A DNA stretch of 64,000 nucleotides, from the NCBI GenBank assembly GCA_963720675.1, contig CAVRGH010000003.1:124001-188000 (forward strand). Reading direction: 5' to 3'. The position numbers and the translations under genes were made by a program. The notes under the pieces are model-generated. The model was not told the origin of the DNA and did not search any database. It saw only the letters and a list, made by a program, of their open reading frames with translations. The number at the start of each line of letters is the position of its first letter. Within the stretch, counting starts at the first letter, position 1. Below, piece after piece: positions 35,353 to 44,339 of this stretch. The stretch comes from JALHSW01 sp963720675. Lineage in GTDB: Bacteria > Actinomycetota > Acidimicrobiia > IMCC26256 > PALSA-555.

Positions 35353-36581
35353 TCAGACCCGGTCGAGCTCCAGCATCCTGATCGCGTTGCCGCGCAGGAC
35401 CTTGTAGGCGGTCTCGTCGTCGATCCCGGAGTCCGCGATCATCTTCTCGACGTACTCCTTGGAGTTCGGCCACGTCGTGTCGGTGTGCGGGTAGTCGGTC
35501 TCGAAGCAGATGTTGTCGACACCGACGGTGTCGAGGTTGGAGAGCCCGACGCGGTCGGCGGTGAAGCAGCCGAAGATCCGTCCGTAGTAGTAGGTGGACG
35601 GCGGCTCGGGGATCAGCTCCTTGGAGTGCTGCCACGAGTCGTGCTGGTCCCAGACCGTGTCGGCCCGCTCGAGCGCGTAGGGGATCCAGCCGATCTGACC
35701 CTCGGAGTACGCGAGCTTGAGCTTCGGGAACTCGATGAGCTTGCCCGAGAAGAGCCAGTCGGCCAGTGACGCCATCGAGTTGTTGAACGCGAGCGTGCCG
35801 CCGACGCCCTCGGGCGCGTCGGGCGACGCCGCGGGGTTGCTCGACGAGGACCCGATGTGCATGCAGAGGGTCACGCCGGTGTCGTTGGCTGCGCCGAGGA
35901 CCGGGTCCCAGTACCCGGTGTGGATGCTCGGCAGGTTCAGGCGGGTCGGGAGCTCGGAGAAGCAGAACGCCCGGACGCCGCGCGCCGCGTTGCGCTGGAT
36001 CTCGGCGACGGCGAGCTCGATGTCCCACAGGGGCATGAGGCAGAGCGGGAGGTTCATGCCTCCCGACGGCGCACACCACTCCTCGACCATCCAGTCGTTG
36101 TAGGCCTTGACGCACGCGAGCGCGAGCTCCTTGTCGTTGGCCTCGGAGAAGGTCTGGCCGCAGAAGCGCGGGAAGGTCGGGAAGGGGAGCGACCCGTCGA
36201 CCCAGTTGAGCTCGAAGTCCTTGACGCGCGCGTCGCGGTCGTAGCAGCCGTCGCGCATGCCGTCGTACGTGACCGCGGTCATCGTCATCGTCGTGCGGTC
36301 GAACTTGGTGATGTCGCCGCCCGGCGTGGCCTCCTCGGGGATGGCGACGAACTTCTTGTTCACGTAGATCAGGCGGTCCTCGTAGACCCAGGCGTCGCCC
36401 CAGTCGCCGTTCGGGTCCTCGACGTTGGTGTACTTCGCGCCCGGGTGGTGCTCGAACGGTCCCCAGCGCTTGCGCTCGACCCGCGGACCCTTCTCGCGGT
36501 GCTTCTCGGGGAGCCACGTCTGCCAGACGTGGGGGGCTCGACGACGTGGTCATCGACGCTGACGATCTTCGGTACGTCCAT
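35353..36581 (-). CDS. amidohydrolase (TIM-barrel, PF04909 type), frameshifted near the start
   Basis: A cytoplasmic metal-dependent hydrolase. The main frame has 'DGSLPFPTFPRFCGQTF', 'GVRAFCFSELPTRLNLPSIHTGYWDPV', 'LCMHIGSSS', 'FPKLKLAYSEGQIGWIPY' and 'CFETDYPHTDTTWPNS'. The start 'MDVPKIVSVDDHVVEPP' is in another frame and rejoins after one missing base in the G6 run 36531-36536, next to H-V-W in the paralogue. The 'VDDHVVEP' (D-x-H) and 'METDYPH'-type Asp are metal ligands. Very similar to the next gene, so a tandem duplication. Substrate unknown. Confidence 0.85.
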
Positions 36582-36598
36582 GCTCACCTCGGGCACGC

Positions 36599-37822
36599 TC
36601 AGACCCGGTCCAGGTCGAGCATCTTGATCGCGTTGCCGCGCAGGATCTTGTACGCGGTGTCCTGGTCCAGGCCCTGGAGGATCTTCTCGCAGTACTCCTT
36701 GGAGTTGGGCCAGGTCGTGTCGGTGTGCGGGTAGTCGGTCTCGAAGCAGATCTGGTCCTCACCGACCTCCTGGAGCGAGTTCACCCCGTGCTGGTCCCAG
36801 GTGAAGCAGCCGAACACGCGCCCGTAGTAGTAGGTGGACGGGGGCTCGGGGCAGAGCTTCTTGGCCTTGATCCACGCGTCGTGCTGCTCCCAGACCGTGT
36901 CGGCCCGCTCGAGTGCGTAGGGGATCCAGCCGATCTGGCCCTCGGAGTACGCGAGCTTCAGCTTCGGGAACTGCGCCATCTTGCCGCTGAAGAGGTAGTC
37001 GCCCAGCGACGCCATCGAGTTGTTGAAGGCGACCATGCTGCCGACACCGGCGGGGGCGTCGGCCGAGGACGCCGGGTCGCTCGAGGACGAGCCGACGTGC
37101 ATGCACACGGTCGTGTTGGTCTCCGACGCCGCGTCGAACATCGGATCCCAGTAGCCGGTGTGGATGCTGGGCAGGTCCAGGCGAGTCGGGAGCTCGGAGA
37201 AGCACACGGCCCGCACCCCGCGCGCCGCGTTGCGCTTGATCTCCGCGGCCGCGAGCTCGACGTCCCACAGGGGGATGATGCAGAGCGGGATGTTGATCCC
37301 GATCGCGGGATCGCACCACTCCTCGACCATCCAGTCGTTGTAGGCCCGGACGCACGCGAGCGCGAGCTCCTTGTCGTCGGCCTCGTAGAACGTCTGTCCG
37401 CAGAAGCGCGGGAAGGTCGGGAACGGGAGGGAACCGTCGACCCAGTTGAGCTCGAAGTCCTTCTTGCGCTCGGCGGCGTCGAAGCAGCCCGGGCGCATGT
37501 CGTCATACGTGGTGGCGACCATGAGCATCTTCGACTTGTCGAACTTCGACAGGTCGCCGCCCGGGGTCGCCTCGAGCGGGATCGCCACGAACTTCTTCTG
37601 GACGTAGATGACCTTGTCCTCGTAGACCCAGGCGTCGCCCCAGTCGCCCTCTTCGTCCTCGCTCATCGCGTACTTCGCGCCCTTCTTCAGGCGGAAGGCG
37701 CCCCAGCGCTTGCGCTCGACCCGTGGACCCTGCTCCCGGAACTTCTCGGGGAGGTACGTCTGCCAGACGTGCGCCGGCTCGACCACGTGGTCGTCGACGC
37801 TGATGATCTTGGGGAGCTCCAT
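36599..37822 (-). CDS. amidohydrolase (TIM-barrel, PF04909 type)
   Basis: The intact 407-residue paralogue of the downstream gene. 'MELPKIISVDDHVVEPAHVWQ' gives the first metal ligands; 'GDWGDAWVYEDKVIYVQKKFVAIP', 'SELPTRLDLPSIHTGYWDP', 'VCMHVGSSSSD', 'YSEGQIGWIPYALERADTVW' and 'CFETDYPHTDTTWPNSKEY' follow the family. The two genes share the same order of motifs and most residues. Members abound in Acidimicrobiia and act on unknown ring or amide substrates. The upstream palindromic element sits between this gene and the next. Confidence 0.9.
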   Translation of the reverse strand: MELPKIISVDDHVVEPAHVWQTYLPEKFREQGPRVERKRWGAFRLKKGAKYAMSEDEEGDWGDAWVYEDKVIYVQKKFVAIPLEATPGGDLSKFDKSKMLMVATTYDDMRPGCFDAAERKKDFELNWVDGSLPFPTFPRFCGQTFYEADDKELALACVRAYNDWMVEEWCDPAIGINIPLCIIPLWDVELAAAEIKRNAARGVRAVCFSELPTRLDLPSIHTGYWDPMFDAASETNTTVCMHVGSSSSDPASSADAPAGVGSMVAFNNSMASLGDYLFSGKMAQFPKLKLAYSEGQIGWIPYALERADTVWEQHDAWIKAKKLCPEPPSTYYYGRVFGCFTWDQHGVNSLQEVGEDQICFETDYPHTDTTWPNSKEYCEKILQGLDQDTAYKILRGNAIKMLDLDRV

Positions 37823-37904
37823 GCCGTCCTACCTCACCCTGACGCTCGTGTCAGGAAGACGGTATCGCAACCGCTCTCGTACCCACCGGGTCGCAGCCCG
37901 CTCT

Positions 37905-37950
37905 GGATGCGTCCCTCACCCGGCTATGCCGGGGTGAGGGACGCGGGTCC
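37905..37950 (+). repeat. 46-bp palindromic element, family 2, copy B
   Basis: A near-perfect hairpin. GCGTCCCTCACC (37909-37920) pairs with GGTGAGGGACGC (37933-37944), and CGGC (37921-37924) pairs with GCCG (37928-37931) around a TAT loop. Ends are GGATGC and GGGTCC. It is partly inside the next minus-strand gene, whose last codons and TAG stop it supplies. Confidence 0.85.
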
Positions 37951-38931
37951 GAGCAGTCCCAGCGCCCGACCGGCCGAGAGCCGGACCTCGGGGCCGAACC
38001 ACACGCCGTCGCCGAGGTGGGCCGTGAGCCAAACGCCCAGCCGGTCGTCGTAGCGCAGGGGGGATGGAGGCGGAGGCGCGTCCGGCGCCGCCAGTCGGGC
38101 CAGGCACTCGGAGAGCGTTGCGGGCGCGGCGAGGACCGCGTCGGACGGGTCGAGCGACGTGAACGGGATGCTCCACAGGTCGGGGCACGCAAGTGCGGGG
38201 TTGCCGCCGGGGATCGTGTTCGGCGCGTCCGGGCAACGGATCGAGGCTCGCCACGATCCGGGTGATCGCGCGTTGAGCAGGGTGATCGCGAGTGAGCTCT
38301 GGCGGCGAGCGAGCTCGGTCCCGGCGTCGGCCAGGGCGGGCTGCCGGGCGACGAGCTCGACGTGCACTGCTGCGAGGAGGCCGTGCAGCACCGCCTCCTC
38401 GGCGTTCGACGCACCGTGGTCGTGGTGCAGCAGCGCGTGCGCGAGTGACGGGGCGACGAGTGCCGGATGCTCGGCCGCGTAGCGCGCGTTCACGACGCGC
38501 GTCTCGCGGTCACCACCGGGGTCGTCGCCGACGACCCGGCCCGGGGTTGCCGGCAGCGCCGCGAGCCCGAGGCGCTGCACCGGCCCGTCGCCCGCGAGGA
38601 ACGCGTCGAGCGCCGGCTGGGCCGCAGTGCCCGTCAGCGTGCAGAGCGCGGCGCGCACGCCCGGTGGCGCGACGCGAGCCGCCAAGCCGCCGTCGTCGAA
38701 GCGCTCGATCGAGAGCGGGTCCTGCAGCGTGGCTCGGGCGGCCGCGGCACTCGGCGCTGGCCCCGCCGCGGGCGTCATCGGCGGTCCGTCGGGGTAGATC
38801 CCCGGCTCGCCGAACAGCGTGTTCGACGTGAACCTCGAGATGTCGGTCGGGACCACCGCGGGACGCGCGAGCAGCACGCGAGCGTCGTCGTGTGACTGGC
38901 CGCCGTCGATCCCTCCGCCCACGGTCCTCAT
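37924..38931 (-). CDS. hypothetical protein, 335 aa, peptidase-like His motif
   Basis: Unrecognised. Central 'LVAPSLAHALLHHDHGASNAEEAVLHGLLAAVHVELVARQPALAD' has a His cluster and helical content reminiscent of metallopeptidase helices, but no zincin signature can be proven. C-terminal 'RCPDAPNTIPGGNPALACPDLWSIPF' and 'LTAHLGDGVWFGPEVRLSAGRALGLLGPASLTPA' are otherwise unique. The last residues L-T-P-A and the TAG stop come from the palindromic element. ATG 38931 was chosen because the longer frame to 39006 is antisense to the LLM gene. Divergent from that gene. Confidence 0.72.
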   Translation of the reverse strand: MRTVGGGIDGGQSHDDARVLLARPAVVPTDISRFTSNTLFGEPGIYPDGPPMTPAAGPAPSAAAARATLQDPLSIERFDDGGLAARVAPPGVRAALCTLTGTAAQPALDAFLAGDGPVQRLGLAALPATPGRVVGDDPGGDRETRVVNARYAAEHPALVAPSLAHALLHHDHGASNAEEAVLHGLLAAVHVELVARQPALADAGTELARRQSSLAITLLNARSPGSWRASIRCPDAPNTIPGGNPALACPDLWSIPFTSLDPSDAVLAAPATLSECLARLAAPDAPPPPSPLRYDDRLGVWLTAHLGDGVWFGPEVRLSAGRALGLLGPASLTPA

Positions 38932-38965
38932 CCTGCCCGCGACCGGGTGCTGTACGTTGCCGCCC

Positions 38966-39919
38966 ATGACGGACCACGCGACGGACGAGCGGATCGACTT
39001 CGGCATCTACGTCCCGCAGCTCGCGTTCGACTACCCCGACATGCTCGTCCGGGCACGGCTCTGCGAAGAGCTCGGCTACACGTCGTTCTGGCTCTATGAC
39101 CACCTGTACGGCCCGGAGCTGCCAGGGACGCCCGCGTTCGAGGGGTGGACACTCGCGACCGCGCTGCTCACGCAGACCGAGAGCCTGCGCGTCGGTCACC
39201 TCGTGCTGTGCAACACGTTCCGGCACCCGGCGCTGCTCGCCAAGATGGCCACCTCGCTCGACGTCATCTCCGGTGGCCGCCTCGACTTCGGGATCGGAAG
39301 TGGGTCCTACGAGCCGGAGCACGAACGCATCGGCATCTCGTGGGGATCGTTCCCCGAGCGGTCCGAGATGCTCGGCGAGGCGCTCGAGATCATCACGCAG
39401 ATGTTCTCGCAGGAGACGACGACGTTCGAGGGAGCGCACTACCAGGTGCGCGACCTCCCGAACCTGCCCCAACCCGTGCAGCAGCCGCGCCCACCGATCC
39501 ACGTCGGCGGCGTCGGCGAGCAGCGCACGCTCCCGCTCGTCGCCCGCTACGCGGACGTCTGGAACGTCCCCACCTACGCGCTCGGCGAGATCGCGCACAA
39601 GCGGGACGTGCTCGACGCGGAGTGCGAGCGCATCGGCCGCGACCCTGCGACCATCCGGACGTCCGAAGAAGCGGTGCTCGTCATCGCCTCCGACGACGCG
39701 TCGGTTGCCGAGGCCCTCGCCAAGGCCGAGCGCCGCTTCGGCGCACCGGGGTTCGGGCTCCACGAGGGTGGCTACATCGGGACGCCGAGCGCGATCGTCG
39801 ACCGCATCGGCGAGCGGAGGCAGCTCGGCATCACGTCGTTCGTGTTCTTCTGCTTCGACCGGGCATCCGAGGCGACGCTCCGCCTGTTCGCCGACGAGGT
39901 CATGCCCCACTTCCGCTGA
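38966..39919 (+). CDS. LLM-class F420-dependent oxidoreductase
   Basis: A 317-residue luciferase-like protein. 'RIDFGIYVPQLAFDYPDMLVRARLCEELGYTSFWLYDHLYGP', 'RVGHLVLCNTFRHPALLAKMATSLDVISGGRLDFGIGSGSYE' and 'QQPRPPIHVGGVGEQRTLPLVARYADVWNVP' fit the TIGR03560-like group. The C-terminal 'GITSFVFFCFDRASEATLRLFADEVMP' is typical. ATG 38966 fits the family start. A palindromic element of family 1 begins 3 bp after its stop, as with the other LLM gene at 2528. Confidence 0.88.
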   Translation: MTDHATDERIDFGIYVPQLAFDYPDMLVRARLCEELGYTSFWLYDHLYGPELPGTPAFEGWTLATALLTQTESLRVGHLVLCNTFRHPALLAKMATSLDVISGGRLDFGIGSGSYEPEHERIGISWGSFPERSEMLGEALEIITQMFSQETTTFEGAHYQVRDLPNLPQPVQQPRPPIHVGGVGEQRTLPLVARYADVWNVPTYALGEIAHKRDVLDAECERIGRDPATIRTSEEAVLVIASDDASVAEALAKAERRFGAPGFGLHEGGYIGTPSAIVDRIGERRQLGITSFVFFCFDRASEATLRLFADEVMPHFR

Positions 39920-39922
39920 GCA

Positions 39923-39973
39923 AGAGGCGTTTTGGCGTCACCAATGGGTGCCGGAGACACCGTTGCTGACGCC
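39923..39973. repeat. palindromic intergenic element, family 1, copy 2
   Basis: Outer stem GGCGTCA (39934-39940) with TGACGCC (39967-39973); inner stem GGTG (39947-39950) with CACC (39958-39961). The leading AGAGGCGTTTTGGCGTCA is identical to 3429-3446. It sits between convergent genes, 13 bp from the stop of the redoxin gene, and may be a bidirectional terminator. Confidence 0.75.
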
Positions 39974-39985
39974 GAAGCATTCAGC

Positions 39986-41056
39986 TCATGGGACGATCGG
40001 TGGGTAGTAGTGCTCGCCGCCGATCGCCTTGAGGTCCTCGATCCACGAGCTGTCGTACGCGTCCGTCCGCCCCTGACGGGTCGGATCCTCGATGTCCCAG
40101 GCCTGGCGCTTGTAGGTCCAGTTGCCGCGGAAGCGCCGGTGCGCCTCCTGCCAGTGGGGGATCGCCGCAGCGTGGTCGCCGTGCGAGTGCAGATGCTCCC
40201 CGAGCTCGAACTCGGCCGCCGCGATCGCTTCGTCGGCACCGCGTGGCGCCGCCCGTCGCATGACCTCGTCGGGAGTGAGTGCGTAGCGGCTGTCGGCGCC
40301 GTGCTCGGCCCAGTCCTCGATCATGCGGCGGGAGGCGTCGGGGTCGCTCGTGATCTTGCGGGCCTCGACGAGCATCTCGGCCGTCTCCGGCGGCAGCGTG
40401 GCGACGTCCAGCTTTCTGAACGACTGCATCGCCTCGTTGTGCCCGGGGAACATCGGCTCCGCCGGCCGGACGATCATCCCCGCCTCGTCGATCCAGACGC
40501 CGTTCGGCACGTTGACGAATCCGAACCGCTGGTCGGTCACGTGGGTGCGATCGATGAGCGACGGGTGCTCCGGTGCGGCGGCCTCGACGAACGGGCGCGC
40601 CGCCTCAGGGTCGACGTCGAGCGCGACCGTGACGACCTCGAGTCCGAGCGGGTGGAGTCGCGCTCGCAGGGCCTGCCACACGGGCAGGTCGAAGCGGCAG
40701 CCTCACCACGACGCCCACGCGACGAGCAGGACCTTCCTTCCGTGCAGGCTCGAGAGCCGGAAGGGGTTGCCGTCGAAGTCGGGGAGCTCGAGGTCGGGTG
40801 CGACGGCCGACGCGAGCGTGCGGCCGGTCACCGCGGTCTCGGGTCCGACGGCGAACAGCCCGTGTTGGGTGTCCTCGACGATCGGCATCCCGAGATGTTG
40901 CGCGATCACGCGCACGTCGAGCCGTCCGTCCGCCGAGCGTGCCTCGGACGGCAAGGGCACGCACACGTCGCCCCGACATGCACCGTCGGGTGTGATCGCC
41001 CAACCGGTCGCGCGCTCGAACGCGAAGCGGTCCACCTCGAGCTCGGTGAGGATCAT
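39986..41056 (-). CDS. redoxin (TlpA/AhpC-like) selenoprotein, in-frame UGA read as selenocysteine
   Basis: A continuous 357-codon frame interrupted only by TGA at 40705-40703 (codon 118). Before it is 'LPDFDGNPFRLSSLHGRKVLLVAWASW'-type thioredoxin-fold strand and helix (split here into residues 91-117); directly after is 'GCRFDLPVWQALRARLHPLG'. Relatives have Cys at the UGA position in W-A-S-W-C-G-C-R, so the protein reads U-G-C. 'THVTDQRFGFVNVPNGVWIDEAG' continues the redoxin fold after the UGA, so the second part is not a separate gene. An N-terminal 'ITPDGACRGDVCVPLP' and a C-terminal TPR-like helix add to the fold. The ATG overlaps the small upstream gene stop (ATGA). Stop conversion by base error is the rival reading; all other defects here are indels. 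Confidence 0.82.
40672..40688 (-). promoter_or_regulatory. candidate bacterial SECIS hairpin
   Basis: On the minus strand, 14 nt after the UGA, CCTGCC (40688-40683) and GGCAGG (40677-40672) form a perfect 6-bp stem closing a five-base CGTGT loop. The UGA-to-loop distance is 20 nt and the loop has G in its first two bases and a GU pair of neighbours, as in bacterial SECIS elements. The 17-nt size equals the E. coli fdhF minimal hairpin. Confidence 0.6.
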
Positions 41057-41217
41057 GGTCGCGATGCCGCCTCGTCGCGGGGCAGGACTCCCTCGACGAT
41101 GGCGTAGCCGTCGGCGGCCGGCTGCCCGGCAACCGCATGGATCCGGGCGTTCATGCCCTGCACGACCGTGGCCACTCGCGGACCGTACTCTCCCGGGAGC
41201 GCTTGATCCGGGGGCAT
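41053..41217 (-). CDS. small protein coupled to the selenoprotein, 54 aa
   Basis: 'MPPDQALPGEYGPRVATVVQ' then 'GMNARIHAVAGQPAADGYAIVEGVLPRDEAASRP'. Unrecognised. Its TGA overlaps the ATG of the redoxin gene (ATGA), which implies coupled translation. The start is uncertain: ATG 41217 has no clear ribosome-binding site, and GTG 41244 is an alternative. Composition and lack of rare codons suggest it is real. The 160 bp beyond it, up to the divergent signalling gene, probably hold both promoters; no motif was identified. Confidence 0.5.
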   Translation of the reverse strand: MPPDQALPGEYGPRVATVVQGMNARIHAVAGQPAADGYAIVEGVLPRDEAASRP

Positions 41218-41379
41218 CTCGCGCCGATAGTGACCGAGGGCCACCCATGGTGACGGCTGGGCGGGTCCTGCGAGGCTCGATGCGGGAGGCCGGACATGCG
41301 GAGGTGGCGCTCGACCCGGTGGGGGTCGAACCGTCGCGCCGTCCCGCTCCGGGCCACCGCCGAGCGGGTGTGGGCCCGG

Positions 41380-44248
41380 ATGAGCGGCGAGACGCCGCCG
41401 TCGAACCCTGCGTTCCTCCTCGAGGTGGGCCGACCCGGTCGGCACCGCTTCCGCTACCTCGCGGTGAACGACGCGTTCCGGTCCCGGCTCGCGGGCCACG
41501 GGATCGACGACGCGACCGCGATCGTCGGCCGCACGCCGCGCGACGTCCTGCCCCGGAGCTTCGCGGCGGCCGCCGAGCAACGGTACGAGCAGGTCGTCAG
41601 CTCCGGGAAGCCGATCGTCTACCAGGCAGGGTTCGAGCTGGCGGACGGGTCGCTCGGCTACGAAGTCGTGCTCGATCCAATCGGTGATGCACGAGGGGAA
41701 TGCACTCACCTGCTCGGGACGGCGCGTGAGCGCGTCGCGCGTGATCAGGAGGTCGCGCTGCGCGACCACGAGCGCCGGTTCGCCGCGCTCGTCGAGCAGT
41801 CATCCGACATCGTCATGGTGGTCGACACCGACGGCTACGTCTCGTACGCGAGCCCGGCGGCGAAGCGCGTGCTCGGCTGGCCGTCCGACGAGTTCCGACG
41901 CGGGGACGACGAGGTCACCGGGCGTTCGGGGTTCGACATCATCCACCCGGACGACCTCGACATCGCGCTCCAGCTGCTCGAGGAGGACGACGAGGACGGC
42001 GAGCACGGTATGGACCACTGCATCGAGCTGCGTGCCGCGCGCGCTGACGGCTCGTACGTGTGGCTCGAGGTGGTCGCAACGGATCGCACCGACGACCCGG
42101 CCATCGGTGGAGTCGTCGTGAACGCCCGCGACATCACCGAGCGCAAGGCCGCGGAGGTGGATCTCGAAGCGAGTCACGAGTACTTCCGCTCACTGGTCCA
42201 GCACGCCTCGGAATACGTGACGGTGACCGGGACGGACGGCAACTACATCTACGTGTCACCGTCCGTCGTCGAGTTCACCGGGCGCTCCGTACGAGGACCT
42301 GGTCGGTGGCCCACACATCGAGATCCATCCCGACGACGCCGACACGGTCTTCGCTCCCCTCGAACGACTGCGTGACGAGCCCGGCGTCTCCGAGCGCTTC
42401 CCGGCTCGGCTCCAGCGTCACGACGGCGAGTGGCGCAACTTCGAGCTCATCGCCTCACGCGTGGCGACCGGCGTCAACGCGGGCGCGCTCGTGGTGAACG
42501 CGATCGACGTGACCGACCGGATCCAGTCCGAGGCGGCGCTCCGCGAGAGCGAGGAGCGATTCCGGAGCGCATTCGAACACGCGCCGATCGGGATGGCGCT
42601 CGGTTCGGCCGACTCGACGATCCTGCGGTCGAACGACGCGTTCGCCGAGATGGTCGGCCGCGCCCCCTCGGAGATGGTCGGGATTCGGATCGTGGACCTC
42701 ACGCACCCCGACGACCGGGGGCGCACCCACGACCGCATCCGGCGCCTCTTCGCGGGTGAGATCAGCGGGTACCAGATGGAGAAGCGGTACCTCCACGCGA
42801 ACGGGAGTGCGGTGTGGGTGTCCCTGAGCGTGTCGGCAGTCCGCGACGAGGACGGCACGCCGCTCTACATGATCGCCCAGACCGAGGACATCACCGAGAA
42901 GAAGGCCGCGCGCGAACGCCTCGCGCACCAGGCCGTCCACGACCCCCTCACCGGGCTCCCGAACCGGGCGTCGTTCCTCAACCGGCTCGAGCTCGCGCTC
43001 TCCGAGGCCGAACGGCGCCGTCGGCGGGTCGGCGTGCTCTTCCTCGACCTCGATCACTTCAAGGTCATCAACGACAGCCTCGGCCATGAGGCGGGTGACC
43101 AGCTGCTCGTGACGATCGCGCACCGACTTCGGCGCATCCTCCGACCGACCGACGCCGTCGCGCGGTTCGGTGGCGACGAGTTCACGATCCTCTGCGAGGA
43201 CGTCGTCGAGTCCGACGCGGTGATGGGGCTCGCGCTCAGGGTGCTCACCGAGGTCTCCCGACCGATCCTCCTGACCGAGGGCGAGGTGTTCGTGACCACG
43301 AGCATCGGGATCGCCCTCTCCGGAGACAGCTCCGAGACGCCCCAGACCCTGGTGCGCGATGCCGACACCGCGATGTACCGCGCCAAGGACGCCGGTCGGG
43401 CCCGCGCCGACTTCTTCGACGAGCGCGTACGTGCCCGTACCCTCGAGCACCTGCACACCGGCAACGCCCTGCACCGTGCCCTCGCGCGCGGCGAGTTCGA
43501 GGTGCGCTACCAGCCGATCCTCGAGCTCGAGACGGGGAAGGTGGCCCGCTTCGAGGCGCTGCTCCGGTGGAACCACCCCGAGCGGGGGCTGCTCAGCCCG
43601 ATCGAGTTCATCGGGCTCGCCGAGGAGACCGGGCTCATCGTGCCGATCGGCGCGTGGGTGCTGGAGACGGCGTGCACCCAGGCGGCGCACTGGGCGCAGC
43701 AGAGCTCCGAGCACGCGCCCTTCGGGATCAGCGTGAACCTCTCGCCGCGCCAGCTCTCGGAGCCGTCGCTGCCGGACGAGGTGGCGCGGATCCTCGAGCG
43801 CACCCACCTCGATCCCGACCTGGTCTGGCTCGAGATCACCGAGACCGCACTGATGCACGACACCGAGTCGGCCGCGAGCGCGCTCCGCATGCTCCGCGGC
43901 CACGGCATCCACCTCACCGTCGACGACTTCGGGACGGGCTACTCCTCGCTCTCGCACCTGAAGGGGTTTCCGATCGAAGCGCTCAAGATCGACCAGAGCT
44001 TCGTCCGGGGGCTCGGGCGCGACCCGGAGGACACCGCGATCGTCACCGCGGTCGTGAGCCTGGCCCACGCGCTCGGGCTCGTCGCGACCGCGGAGGGTGT
44101 CGAGACGCCCGAGCAGCTCGCGGCGTTGCGAACCCTCGGGTGCGACAACGCGCAGGGTCACCTGTTCTCCGAGCCGAAGACGGCGGCGGTGCTGACCGAC
44201 CGACCGCGCGAGCTCCTGGGCACGTGGGCGAACCTCACGCAGAAGTGA
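41380..44248 (+). CDS. PAS-GGDEF-EAL c-di-GMP signalling protein (frameshifted)
   Basis: A cytoplasmic sensor for cyclic di-GMP turnover. At least three PAS domains occupy the N-terminal half: 'FAALVEQSSDIVMVVDTDGYVSYASPAAKRVLGW', 'FRSLVQHASEYVTVTGTDGNYIYVSPSVVEFTG' and 'FRSAFEHAPIGMALGSADSTILRSNDAFAEMVGR', the last two ended by 'DVTDRIQSE' or 'DITEKKAAR'. GGDEF is intact ('RFGGDEFTIL', 'HDPLTGLPNRASF'). EAL has 'RFEALLRW', 'TETALMHD', 'VDDFGTGYSSLSHLKGFPIEALKIDQSFV' and 'EGVE'. Both enzymatic motifs look active. The frame breaks at about 42286-42290 inside PAS 2 and resumes 'YEDLVGGPHIEIHPDD'. No membrane helix. Start chosen at ATG 41380. Confidence 0.88.
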
Positions 44249-44339
44249 GCCCGCTTGGCCGGCGAGCCGGCGGGCTGTCAGAGCGCCGGACCTGTGCGCC
44301 GCGCGATTCGCCGGCGCAGCGTGACGAAGTCGGCGAGGC

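Noticed and set aside
39986..40681. The 231-codon frame after the UGA treated as a separate gene
   Set aside because: It starts within the thioredoxin fold (right after W-A-S-W-U-G-C-R), with no upstream ribosome-binding site, and is exactly in phase with the upstream frame.
40672..40688. The hairpin after the UGA considered as a terminator of a truncated gene
   Set aside because: No T-run follows, and the redoxin fold continues in the same frame for about 240 codons beyond it.
40703..40705. UGA reassigned generally to an amino acid
   Set aside because: TGA is the commonest proper stop in the window, including in ATGA overlaps, so only site-specific recoding is reasonable.
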